64,000 nucleotides of DNA, from positions 22,735 to 86,734 of the forward strand of contig NZ_AOPZ01000337.1 of assembly GCF_000414115.1 (NCBI RefSeq). Reading direction: 5' to 3'. A program made the translations under genes and the position numbers. The notes beneath the pieces were generated by a model. That model saw only the letters and a list, made by a program, of their open reading frames with translations. It was not told the DNA's origin and did no database searches. The DNA comes from Streptomyces aurantiacus JA 4570 (GTDB taxonomy: Bacteria > Actinomycetota > Actinomycetes > Streptomycetales > Streptomycetaceae). Shown here in pieces: positions 34,503-44,360 of the stretch (positions are counted from its first letter, which is position 1; each line of letters starts with the position of its first letter).

Positions 34503-34558
34503 GGCGGGGCCGCCCAGGAGACAGGGCGGCCCCGCCGGGACGCAGGGCGGCTTCGCCC
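34503..34558 (+). promoter_or_regulatory. Two hairpins in the leader of the UvrA-like resistance gene
   Basis: A 13-bp perfect stem (34503-34515 with 34524-34536) has loop AGGAGACA. A second stem GGGCG/CGCCC (34545-34549 with 34554-34558) has loop GCTT and ends eight bases before the GGAG ribosome site at 34566. The first could instead be the terminator of the AraC/VOC unit. Its closeness to the start (38 bp) and the purine-rich loop make attenuation or translational control of the ABC ATPase possible. Confidence 0.55.
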
Positions 34559-34574
34559 GACAGATGGAGAAACG

Positions 34575-36968
<2,394 letters not shown>

Positions 36969-37357
36969 CGGGCCCTGACGCCAGGGCGCGGGCGAAGGTC
37001 CGGCCGGATGGCGCGAAGCATCGCCGCACAGCGGCCCAGGCGGCCACACATGGCACCGGGCGGCACCAATTGGTGCCGCCCATGGCACCGGGCGGCACCA
37101 ATTGGTGCCGCCCGGTGCCATTTCGTTCTCCTGGAGGCGCATGAGCACGTATGGCGTCACTGTGACACGCGTCAGCGTCTCCGCGTTTCGCAGCGAGAGT
37201 GGCTGGCCTTGCGCTGATTTCCCGCAAGGTGCCATCAGGCTTGCGTGCGGTGCCACGATGGTGCCATCATGGCGTCATGGACGGGATCGCATCCGAACTC
37301 GTCCTCGCCCCACCGCAACCAGCTTCTTCATCCAGGACTCATGAGGACGGGACAACC
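36969..37357. other. Repeat-rich intergenic region
   Basis: No convincing gene. A 67-codon frame (37141-37344) has a ribosome-site-like GGAGGCGC, but its codon use is not that of the window. The stretch carries a duplicated palindrome (37050-37121) and further GGTGCCA motifs at 37229-37235, 37249-37255 and 37259-37265, the last overlapping CATCATGG. Cluster and spacing suggest repeated protein-binding sites upstream of the DUF4097 gene. Confidence 0.6.
37050..37121. repeat. Tandem 32-bp palindromic unit forming a 40-bp perfect palindrome
   Basis: The 32-bp block 37050-37081 is repeated exactly at 37082-37113. Each contains a perfect 24-bp palindrome (37058-37081 and 37090-37113) centred on GGCACCAATTGGTGCC. 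Eight further bases (to 37121) extend the second into a perfect 40-bp palindrome, 37082-37121. It lies about 80 bp downstream of the UvrA-like stop. Confidence 0.95.
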
Positions 37358-38203
37358 ATGCCTTCTTTCGACACTCCCGAACCGATCTCGGTCACCGCTC
37401 GCGTGGAGGCCGGCTCCATCCGCTTCACCGCGGCCGACCGCCGCGACACCCTCGTCGAGGTGCGGCCCCGCGACCCGAAGAAGAGCCAGGACGTGCGGGA
37501 CGCCGAGCAGACCGACGTGACGTACGCCCGCGGCGCCCTGACCGTCAGCACGCCCAAGCAGCGGAACGTCCTGGGCCGCACCGGCACCGTCGACATCACC
37601 GTCGAACTGCCCACCGGCTCGCACGTCGACATGACCGGCGCCTGGGCCCAGGTGCTCGGGCAGGGCCGGCTCGGCGAGGTCGGCGTGAAGACCTCGTCCG
37701 GCGACGTCCGTCTCGACACCACCGGGCCGCTGCGGGTCACCGCGTCACACGGCTCGATCACCGTGGACCGGGTCGAGGGCACGGCCGAGATCACCACCAG
37801 CTCCGGCAGTCTGCGCGTCGGCACCGTCGACGGCTCCGCCGTCCTGAAGAGCACGCACGGCTCGGCGACCGTCGGCCTCGTGACCGGTGAGCTGCGGGCG
37901 GAAAGCGGCAACGGCGGCATCGACATCGCGCGCGCCGAGAGCTCGGTCGCCGCGACCACCGCCCACGGCACCCTGCGCGCGGCCGACGTGGCCCGCGGAA
38001 CCGTCGAGTTGGCCACCTCCTTCGGCACCATCGAGGTCGGCATCCGCGAGGGTACGGCCGCCGACCTCGACGTCAGCACCGGCTCCGGGCAGGTGCGCAA
38101 CATGCTCACGGCCACCGGGAGCATGGCCAAGACCCAGGAAACCGTCCAGGTCCGCGCCCGCAGCCAGCACGGGAACATCGACATCCTGCGCGCCCGCGCC
38201 TGA
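37358..38203 (+). CDS. DUF4097 β-strand repeat protein
   Basis: A 281-aa protein made of repeated short β-strands (VGVKTSSGDVRLDTTGPLRV, VTASHGSITVDRVEG, AEITTSSGSLRVGTVDG, AVLKSTHGSATVGLVTG), the DUF4097 right-handed β-solenoid pattern. There is no signal peptide or membrane helix, so it is cytosolic. GAGGAC lies about ten bases before the ATG. Streptomyces DUF4097 genes are often preceded by a HicB-like regulator gene; here that position holds only repeats. Function unknown. Confidence 0.88.
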   Translation: MPSFDTPEPISVTARVEAGSIRFTAADRRDTLVEVRPRDPKKSQDVRDAEQTDVTYARGALTVSTPKQRNVLGRTGTVDITVELPTGSHVDMTGAWAQVLGQGRLGEVGVKTSSGDVRLDTTGPLRVTASHGSITVDRVEGTAEITTSSGSLRVGTVDGSAVLKSTHGSATVGLVTGELRAESGNGGIDIARAESSVAATTAHGTLRAADVARGTVELATSFGTIEVGIREGTAADLDVSTGSGQVRNMLTATGSMAKTQETVQVRARSQHGNIDILRARA

Positions 38204-38305
38204 ACGCCCCGCCCCGCCGAGCCGAACAGCGGTGCCGCCGTCGGTGACCCCCACGTGCGCGCCCTCTGTCCGGGGGAGTCTGCCGCGTGTCGTCGGGGGA
38301 GTTCA

Positions 38306-38326
38306 CCGCCGCCGACGGGGCGGCGG
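38306..38326 (+). terminator. GC-rich hairpin after DUF4097
   Basis: CCGCCGCC (38306-38313) pairs with GGCGGCGG (38319-38326), loop GACGG. It may end the DUF4097 transcript. Confidence 0.5.
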
Positions 38327-38417
38327 AGATAGTCCCCCGAGGGAGCCCCGGCGAAGACAGTCCCCCCGAGGGAGCCCGAGGCTCGCCGTGAGAGATGCCG
38401 GAGAAAGGGGCGGCCGG

Positions 38418-38831
38418 ATGCCATCCGGGAACTGGCTGCCGACCGGGTTGCTGACCGGCACGGCGGTGCTGGCCCTGGCCGGCTGCTCCTCGCTCGCAGG
38501 CAGGGAGTCGGCGGCCACCGCCGTGGCGGAACACTTCCAGCGGTCCCACCTCAGGCCGCAGGCCGCCTGCCACGACCTGGCGCCCGCCACCCGCGAAGAG
38601 CTCGAACTCGACGCGGAGTCCGCATGCCCCGATGCCCTGCGCGATCTGGGGCTGCCCGTGGCGCGCCGGGTCACCGGCGTCGATGTCTACGGCCGCCAGG
38701 CACGGGTGGTGCTCGACCGGGACACCCTGTTCCTCGCGTCCGTCGACGGCGACTGGAAGATCACAGCGGCGGGCTGCACCCCACCGGACACCGCGGAACG
38801 GCCCTACGACTGCCTGCTCAAAGGCGGGTGA
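38418..38831 (+). CDS. Small lipoprotein of unknown function
   Basis: A 137-aa protein with a lipoprotein signal peptide (LLTGTAVLALAGCSS; lipobox LAGC at about 19-22). The mature part has three more Cys (AACHD, SACPD, AGCTPP) and a β-rich VTGVDVYGRQARVVLDRDTL segment ending DYCLL-like DCLLKGG. No family recognised. It is followed after six bases by a 27-codon frame and then the DUF6766 gene, so all three may be one operon. Confidence 0.72.
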   Translation: MPSGNWLPTGLLTGTAVLALAGCSSLAGRESAATAVAEHFQRSHLRPQAACHDLAPATREELELDAESACPDALRDLGLPVARRVTGVDVYGRQARVVLDRDTLFLASVDGDWKITAAGCTPPDTAERPYDCLLKGG

Positions 38832-38837
38832 CATCCC

Positions 38838-38921
38838 ATGCGTTATCTCTTCGGCATCTATGTGGCCGTCATCATCGGCGGCCTCGCGTACTTCATCGCG
38901 ATGGGAGCGACACGGCAGTGA
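38838..38921 (+). CDS. 27-residue membrane micro-protein
   Basis: ATG 38838 opens a 27-codon frame encoding a single membrane helix (YLFGIYVAVIIGGLAYFIAM) with a basic end. Its TGA overlaps the GTG start of the DUF6766 gene (GTGA), and it begins six bases after the lipoprotein stop. This is tight operon packing that supports translation. No family recognised. Confidence 0.6.
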   Translation: MRYLFGIYVAVIIGGLAYFIAMGATRQ

Positions 38922-39607
38922 CATCCTCCCGGGAGCGCCGGTTCCTCGTGGCGAACGGCCTGACGCTGGCGTTCGGCTGCGGGTTCCTCCTCACCCTGGC
39001 GGGCCAGGCGCTCGCCGGTCACGCCGAGTACAACAACGACCTGATCGCCACCGGTCTTTCACCGCTGCCGTTCGGCGCCTACCTCCTCAGTACCGACTTC
39101 GCCGTCGACGTCACCGAGAACTGGCAGTCCGAGTACCTGCAGTTCTTCCTCTACATCTACGCGACCGTCTGGCTGCTCCAACGCGGCTCCCCCGAATCCA
39201 AGGAGATCGGCAGAGCGGGTACGGGGACCGACGCCGAGCAGAAGACCGGACGTCACGCCCGCGCGAGCTCACCCGCGTGGGCGGCGGCGGGCGGAGTCCG
39301 CCAGGTTCTCTACTCCCGCTCGCTCGGCATCCTCATGTGCGGCCTCTTCCTGCTGTCCTGGCTCGCGCAGTCCATCGCCGGCTGCGCCGCCTTCAACGAA
39401 CAGCACCTGCGTGAGCTCCAGGCCCCGATCAGCTGGGGCCAGTACCTGACCGCGGCGGACTTCTGGGACCGGACCCTGCAGAACTGGCAGTCCGAACTCC
39501 TCGCCGTCGGATCCATGGCCATCTTCTCCGTCTACCTCCGCCACCGCGGCTCACCTGAGTCCAAGCCGGTCGGCGCCGCACACGACTCGACGGGCGTGGA
39601 GGGCTGA
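38918..39607 (+). CDS. DUF6766 membrane protein with internal duplication
   Basis: A 229-aa protein of four membrane helices in two similar halves. Each half has a helix, a polar loop with a YL-x5-F motif, the sequence NWQSEYLQFF or NWQSELLAV, a second helix and the end RGSPESK. Both halves match DUF6766. The GTG start at 38918 is translationally coupled to the micro-protein before it. Function unknown; often found with general-stress genes in Streptomyces. Confidence 0.85.
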   Translation: MTSSRERRFLVANGLTLAFGCGFLLTLAGQALAGHAEYNNDLIATGLSPLPFGAYLLSTDFAVDVTENWQSEYLQFFLYIYATVWLLQRGSPESKEIGRAGTGTDAEQKTGRHARASSPAWAAAGGVRQVLYSRSLGILMCGLFLLSWLAQSIAGCAAFNEQHLRELQAPISWGQYLTAADFWDRTLQNWQSELLAVGSMAIFSVYLRHRGSPESKPVGAAHDSTGVEG

Positions 39608-39730
39608 TTCATCGCGGCGGGCCGGGGCACCCGATCCCAGTGATCGACCACGCACGTTCAGCCTCGTTCCAGTGGTGTCGGCGTCCTGCCCGACGGAGGG
39701 TCGAGGAGAGAGGACGACAGGGAGGACCTC

Positions 39731-40972
39731 ATGGTGGACAACACACTGCCGTTTCTCACACAGGGCTACGCGTGGCTTCCCGACCTGAGCCGTCGCAAGG
39801 GGCCCGGCCCCGTCCGTACCCGGCTGCTGGGCAAGCCCGCCATCGCCCTGCGAGGACCGGCCGCTGTCGCGTTCTTCTACGACGAGAACCATGTACGGCG
39901 CCGCACGGCCCTGCCCGAACCGGTCCTGAGCACGCTCTTCGGCAAGGGCGCGGTGCACACCCTGGACGGTCCTGAGCACCGCCGGCGCAAGGCCCTTTTC
40001 GTCTCGCTCCTCAAGGACGCGTCGGGCGTCGCCATGCTGGCGCGCCTGGTCGCCGAGGAGTGGGAGCGGTCGAGCAAGGAGTGGACCGGCCGTCCCCAAG
40101 TGACGCTGTTCGACGAGGTGAGCGTCCTGATCACGCGGGCCGTGTGCGCGTGGGCGGGCGTGCCGCTCGGGGACCGCCCGGACGACGAGGCGCGACGCAC
40201 CGCACGCGACCTCGTGGCGATGGTCGACGGATTCGCGACGGCAGGGCCCCGGCACTGGCAGGCGCGGCGGGCCCGGCGGCGCCAGGAGAAGCGCCTGGCC
40301 CGGCTGGTCGAGGAGATCCGCTCGGCCGGCGGCGACGCACCGGCGGACAGCGACCGACCGGCCTCCGCGGTGCAGGCGGTCGCAGCCCACCGTGACGCCG
40401 ACGGTGAACTGCTCGACCCGCACACCGCCGCCGTCGAGATCCTCAACGTCATCCGCCCCACCGCCGCCATCACCTGGTACGCGGTGTTCGGCGCCCACGC
40501 GCTGCACCGCAACCCCGGGCTGCGGGAACGGCTGGCCACGGACAGTGAGGGCTATGCCCGGGCGTTCGCCCACGAGCTGCGGCGCTTCTACCCGTTCGCG
40601 CCGTTCGTCGCCGGGCTCGCCCCCGACGACGTGCAATGGCGCGGCGAAGCGATCCCGGAGGGCACGCTCGTCCTCCTCGATCTCTACGGACAGAATCACG
40701 ATCCGGAGCTGTGGCACGACCCCTACATGTTCGATCCCGATCGCTTCCTGGGCCGCGAACCCGGACGTGACGAACTCGTCCCGCAAGGCGGCGGGGAGGC
40801 CGCCGAAGGACACCGCTGCCCCGGCGAAGACATCACCCTCGCGGTGTTGAGCACCTTGCTTCCGCGTCTCGCGCGGCTTCAGTACCAGGTCCCCGAGCAG
40901 GATCTGCGCATCCCGCTCAGCCGGATGCCGACCGGGCCGCGCAGCGGCTTCGTCATCTCCGAAGTGCACTGA
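39731..40972 (+). CDS. CYP152 family P450 peroxygenase (OleT/fatty-acid hydroxylase type)
   Basis: A 413-aa H2O2-dependent P450. The I helix holds the CYP152 hallmark NVIRPTAAITW (Arg242-Pro243) in place of the acid-alcohol pair, and the haem loop is PQGGGEAAEGHRCPGE (Cys363). The distal pocket reads TLFGKGAVHTLDG, placing Phe70 and His76 where OleT of Jeotgalicoccus has Phe79 and His85; BS-β and SP-α hydroxylases have Gln at the latter. The substrate-binding Arg is present. It should therefore bind a fatty acid and either decarboxylate it to a terminal alkene or hydroxylate it at Cα/Cβ. GGGAGG precedes ATG 39731. No redox partner is needed. Confidence 0.93.
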   Translation: MVDNTLPFLTQGYAWLPDLSRRKGPGPVRTRLLGKPAIALRGPAAVAFFYDENHVRRRTALPEPVLSTLFGKGAVHTLDGPEHRRRKALFVSLLKDASGVAMLARLVAEEWERSSKEWTGRPQVTLFDEVSVLITRAVCAWAGVPLGDRPDDEARRTARDLVAMVDGFATAGPRHWQARRARRRQEKRLARLVEEIRSAGGDAPADSDRPASAVQAVAAHRDADGELLDPHTAAVEILNVIRPTAAITWYAVFGAHALHRNPGLRERLATDSEGYARAFAHELRRFYPFAPFVAGLAPDDVQWRGEAIPEGTLVLLDLYGQNHDPELWHDPYMFDPDRFLGREPGRDELVPQGGGEAAEGHRCPGEDITLAVLSTLLPRLARLQYQVPEQDLRIPLSRMPTGPRSGFVISEVH

Positions 40973-40996
40973 ACGACCGGAAACCGGAGGTCCGCC

Positions 40997-41266
40997 ATGA
41001 ACCACCAGCGAGGCAACGAGCGCAAGGGCCGCGAGCGCGCACCGGACGGGGGCGCGGAAACGGCCGCCGAGGAGGTCCTCGACGAGGTCGAGGACGCGGA
41101 AACACGCCTCCCCGGAGACGAGCGCGACGACAAGAAGGACGGCGAAGCCGCGGACACGCTCACCCCGAGCCCCACGGCGCAGGAGAACGTCCAGCACGAC
41201 AAGGGCGACAGCAGGACAGGCACCAAGACAGGCAACACCGGCGGCAACAGGTCAGGAAGGGGCTGA
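40997..41266 (+). CDS. Hydrophilic disordered protein of unknown function
   Basis: An 89-aa highly charged protein (DEVEDAETRLPGDERDDKKD) with a Gly/Thr/Asn-rich tail and no predicted fold. It lies between the CYP152 and HAD genes with gaps of 24 and 4 bp, so it is part of their transcript. ACCGGAGG precedes the ATG. Confidence 0.6.
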   Translation: MNHQRGNERKGRERAPDGGAETAAEEVLDEVEDAETRLPGDERDDKKDGEAADTLTPSPTAQENVQHDKGDSRTGTKTGNTGGNRSGRG

Positions 41267-41270
41267 GGCC

Positions 41271-41936
41271 ATGGCGCGCGCGGCGCTGTTCGACGTCGAC
41301 GGAACGCTGGCCGACACGAACCATCTCCACGTGGTCACCTGGTGGGAGGCGTTCCGGCAAGCGGGACAGCAGGTCGCCACGCACGACATCCACCGTGCCA
41401 TCGGTCTCGGTTCGACCGACCTCATCGCCCATCTGCTCGGCGACGAGCGCGACCGCACGCGTGACGAGGAGATCAGCGCCGCGCACCGCACCCTGTACGG
41501 CACCTACTTCGACCGGCTGCCCGCGCTGGACGGCGCCCGCGATCTCCTGCACGCGCTCGACCGCCGAGGCTGGCGCATCGTCCTGGCGACCTCGGCGGGC
41601 GGCGGGGAGCTGAGAGCGCTGCGCCGGGCCATCGACGCGGACGAGGTGATCGCCGGGGTCGCCAGTGCGGACGACGTCTCCGAAGGCAAACCGGCCCCCG
41701 ATCCCGTCCACCACGCCCTGGACATCGCCGAGTGCGGGCCGGACGAGGCCGTGTTCGTCGGCGACACGGTCTGGGACATGCGGGCAGCCCGCCGAGCGGG
41801 AGTGCGCGGCGTCGCCCTGCTGTCGGGCGGCATCCCCCGGCACGACCTGGAGGCGGCCGGCGCCTCCGCCGTGTACGCGACCCCCACCGACCTGCTGCAC
41901 CACCTGGACAGCGCCTTCTTCACGAAGACGGAGTGA
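41271..41936 (+). CDS. HAD-superfamily hydrolase (phosphoglycolate phosphatase/β-PGM-like)
   Basis: A 221-aa HAD phosphatase. Motif I is ALFDVDGTLADT (nucleophile Asp8), motif II the Ser/Thr in IVLATSAGG, the motif III Lys is in SEGKPAPDPVHHAL, and motif IV is VFVGDTVWDM. A helical C1 cap lies at about 17-85. Phospho-sugar substrates are typical. It begins four bases after the preceding gene and is likely co-transcribed with the CYP152 gene. Confidence 0.88.
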   Translation: MARAALFDVDGTLADTNHLHVVTWWEAFRQAGQQVATHDIHRAIGLGSTDLIAHLLGDERDRTRDEEISAAHRTLYGTYFDRLPALDGARDLLHALDRRGWRIVLATSAGGGELRALRRAIDADEVIAGVASADDVSEGKPAPDPVHHALDIAECGPDEAVFVGDTVWDMRAARRAGVRGVALLSGGIPRHDLEAAGASAVYATPTDLLHHLDSAFFTKTE

Positions 41937-41971
41937 CGCCCCTCTCCTCCTAAGTGACGGCCCCTCTCCGT

Positions 41972-42430
41972 CTACCGCACGGGCAGCGGCTGCCCGCGCT
42001 CGGCTTCCGGCCGCGGGCCGAAGATGCGGCGCTCCGCCGCGGTGATCGGCACGTCGTTGATGCTTGCTTCGCGACGGGCCATGAGTCCTTCCGCGGTGAA
42101 CTCCCACAGCTCGTTGCCGTAACTGCGCCACCACTGGCCGTCCGGGGTCCGGCACTCGTACTGGAAGCGCACCGCGATCCGGGAGCCGCGGAAGTCCCAC
42201 AGCTCCTTGCGCAGGGCGTACTCCTGCTCGCGGGACCACTTGGCGCGCAGGAAGTCCACGATCTCGGCCCGGCCGGTGACGAACCGGTCCCGGTTCCGCC
42301 AGACCGAGTCGACGGTGTACGCGAGCGCCACGCGCTCGGGGTCGCGGGTGTTCCAGGCGTCCTCGGCCGCCTGGACCTTCCGCAGTGCGCTCTCCTCGTC
42401 GAACGGGGGGAACGGCGGACGTGACGTCAT
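41972..42430 (-). CDS. DUF1348 / SnoaL-like (NTF2 fold) protein
   Basis: A 152-aa NTF2-like protein (LRKVQAAEDAWNTRDPERVA, SVWRNRDRFVTGRAEIVDFL, QWWRSYGNELWEF), matching DUF1348. GAGGAG precedes ATG 42430. Divergent from a TetR gene with operator-like palindromes between. Catalytic role unknown. Confidence 0.86.
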   Translation of the reverse strand: MTSRPPFPPFDEESALRKVQAAEDAWNTRDPERVALAYTVDSVWRNRDRFVTGRAEIVDFLRAKWSREQEYALRKELWDFRGSRIAVRFQYECRTPDGQWWRSYGNELWEFTAEGLMARREASINDVPITAAERRIFGPRPEAERGQPLPVR

Positions 42431-42465
42431 GTCAGCTCCTCGGTGCGTGGTGGGCCACTCCCTGG

Positions 42466-42517
42466 GGAACAATCGTTCTCCAGAGCGTGCCGACGACTCT
42501 AGAGAACGCTCGTTCTC
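42466..42517. promoter_or_regulatory. TetR operator sites between DUF1348 and tetR genes
   Basis: GAGAACG (42502-42508) and CGTTCTC (42511-42517) are perfect inverted repeats about CT. A degenerate copy GGGAACAATCGTTCTC lies upstream at about 42466-42481. They match the AACGNNCGTT-like sites of AcrR-type TetR proteins. Confidence 0.7.
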
Positions 42518-42588
42518 CTGGGTAGTGTGCTTGCCACCGAGGCAAAACGGCATCTCTGAACGCGGCTCAATGAGGAGGATGTCGGCCG

Positions 42589-43167
42589 ATGGACAGCACA
42601 GTCGCCACGGAGCGGGCGTTGGACGCGGCCGAGCGGCTCTTCTACCAACGGGGCATCCAAACCGTCGGTATGGACGACATTCGCACCGCCTCGGGGCTCT
42701 CGCTCAAGCGCCTCTATCAGCTCTTCCCCGCCAAGGAGCGGCTCGTCGAGGCATATCTGGAGCGGCGCGACGCCCGGTGGCGGCAGCGCCTCGCCGAGTA
42801 CGTCGAGCAGTACGAGAATCCCGAGCGGCCCGCCGAGGCCGGCGACCGCGTGCTCGCGGTCTTCGACTGGCTCGGCGAGTGGTTCGCCGAACCCGACTTC
42901 AACGGCTGCGCCTGGATCAACTCGTACGGAGAACTCGGCGCCACGTCGGAGTCCGTCGCCCGCCAAGTCCGGCTGCACAAGGCGGCGTTCAAGGGCTACG
43001 TGGTGGAACTCGTGGAGCGGGCGGGCCTGCCGAGCGGCCTGGGCGATCCTGTGTTCCTGCTGGCCGAGGGCGCGATGGTGACCGCCGCGATCACCCGCAG
43101 CACCGAACCGGCGGCGCAGGCGGCGCAAGCCGCACGGGTCCTGATCGCCGCCGGCCGGCAGGGGTAG
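42589..43167 (+). CDS. TetR family transcriptional regulator
   Basis: A 192-aa repressor with an N-terminal HTH (ALDAAERLFYQRGIQTVGMDDIRTASGLS...LYQLFPAKERLV, given in parts) and a helical ligand-binding domain that includes FNGCAWINSYGEL, the cysteine-containing pattern of TetR_C subfamilies that control DUF1348 or quinone-response genes. GGAGGATG is upstream of ATG 42589. It likely represses the divergent DUF1348 gene and itself. Confidence 0.88.
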   Translation: MDSTVATERALDAAERLFYQRGIQTVGMDDIRTASGLSLKRLYQLFPAKERLVEAYLERRDARWRQRLAEYVEQYENPERPAEAGDRVLAVFDWLGEWFAEPDFNGCAWINSYGELGATSESVARQVRLHKAAFKGYVVELVERAGLPSGLGDPVFLLAEGAMVTAAITRSTEPAAQAAQAARVLIAAGRQG

Positions 43168-43308
43168 CCGACCTGCCCGCGCGGCGAGGGCGGGGACACG
43201 CTCCCAGGCATGTCAGCCGCGTGTCAGGTCCGCGGGCGACAGTGTGCCATCGGAGCACAGCGGGTGCTCTGGTGAACGGTCCGTGATTCGTTCGGAGTTG
43301 GGGGCGTC

Positions 43309-43773
43309 ATGACCGGTACGGATACCGTACGAAGACGTAGCGGACGCGCCGCACGGCTGCTGCGCGGCTGTGTGATCCCGGGTGTGCTCTGCGCGCTCGC
43401 CGGCGGGCTGGCGGCTCCAGGGCAGGCCACGGCGGCCGAGGCCGCGGAGTGCCGGCTGCGCCCCGATGAGCAGCACACCGACTGGACCGGCCGGAGGTAC
43501 ACCGGGGACCTGCTCTGCGAGGTGGAGCCGGGGCACATCAGGCTCCAGTCGCGCTCCACCAGCCCGGTCAACGGGACGATGCTCTACTCGCCCGCCTGGT
43601 TCGTCTGCTGGAAGCGGGGCAGCACCTATCCCGGCACCGACCTGTGGTACCTCACCCAGGGCGACCAGGTGGTGTCCACGCCGGCGGCCAAGGCATGGGG
43701 CTACGTCCCGGCGACGTCGGTGAAGGCGCCGAGCCACCCCTTCCCCGGGCTGATGGAGTGCCCGTGGACATGA
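43309..43773 (+). CDS. Secreted four-cysteine protein A (SH3-like)
   Basis: A 154-aa exported protein with a long basic n-region, a hydrophobic core (VIPGVLCALAGGLAAPGQATA) and AxA cleavage. The mature part has four Cys (ECRLR, LLCEV, FVCWK, MECPW). It contains LYSPAWFVCW, DLWYLTQGDQV and KAWGYVPATSV, which recall a bacterial SH3-like β-barrel. It is 40-50% similar by eye to the next gene. No established family recognised. Its stop overlaps the next start (ATGA). Confidence 0.7.
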   Translation: MTGTDTVRRRSGRAARLLRGCVIPGVLCALAGGLAAPGQATAAEAAECRLRPDEQHTDWTGRRYTGDLLCEVEPGHIRLQSRSTSPVNGTMLYSPAWFVCWKRGSTYPGTDLWYLTQGDQVVSTPAAKAWGYVPATSVKAPSHPFPGLMECPWT

Positions 43774-44249
43774 CCGCCGCCACCTCACGTGCCCGTGTCC
43801 CCGTCGTTCGCACCGGGTGGCGCCGAACTGCCGCCGTCGTAGCAGGCGTTGGGGTCTTCGCCCTGGGAGCCGGACTCGCCGCTCCCGCGCAGGGGGCCGA
43901 GAGAGCGGGGACCTGCGAGCTCCGCGAGGGCATCCACTTGCGGGACGCCATCGGCAACGTGTTCACCAAGGCGCTGTACTGCGACAACCTTCCCTCGGAC
44001 GTGTATGCCCGGGCCGACTTCGCCTCGCCGGTCAGTGGCTGGCTGAAGCTGTCGCCGTCGTGGTTCACGTGCTTCACCACCGGTCCCGCGGACACCAAGG
44101 GCAACAAGACCTGGTACTACACCCAGGGCGATCAGGTGGGCTCGATGCCCAAGATCAAGGGGTGGGGCAATGTCCCCGCGGAAGTCGTGCAACTGCCCGC
44201 GGGCACACCGCATCCCTTCCCGGACCTGCCCCGGTGCCCGTGGTTCTAG
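43770..44249 (+). CDS. Secreted four-cysteine protein B (paralogue of A)
   Basis: A 159-aa exported protein (signal peptide to about residue 42, GLAAPAQGAE). The four Cys lie at the same places as in its neighbour (TCELR, LYCDN, FTCFT, RCPWF), and it shares the motifs LSPSWFTCF, TWYYTQGDQVGS, GWGNVPAEVV and HPFPDLPRCPW. ATG 43770 overlaps the upstream stop. The two products probably act together outside the cell. Confidence 0.7.
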   Translation: MTAATSRARVPVVRTGWRRTAAVVAGVGVFALGAGLAAPAQGAERAGTCELREGIHLRDAIGNVFTKALYCDNLPSDVYARADFASPVSGWLKLSPSWFTCFTTGPADTKGNKTWYYTQGDQVGSMPKIKGWGNVPAEVVQLPAGTPHPFPDLPRCPWF

Positions 44250-44360
44250 ATCCGCGGAGCCCTAGATCCCCGGATCCCCGGAGCCCCGATCCTCGTACCC
44301 CCCCGGTCTCGGATCGCGGATCCCGGCTCCTGGGTCCCGGTCCAGAAACGGAGAGCTGTC

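Noticed and set aside
37050..37121. CRISPR-like reading of the exact 32-bp repeat
   Set aside because: The two copies are directly adjacent with no spacer, and no cas gene is present.
37141..37344. A 67-codon frame with GGAGGCGC upstream, between the palindrome and DUF4097
   Set aside because: Third-position GC is not biased, the frame runs across the GGTGCCA repeats, and no family is recognised. A small real gene cannot be excluded fully.
44250..44360. Possible terminator or origin in the GATCCCCGG-rich stretch
   Set aside because: Only short imperfect direct repeats; no stable hairpin or iteron array.
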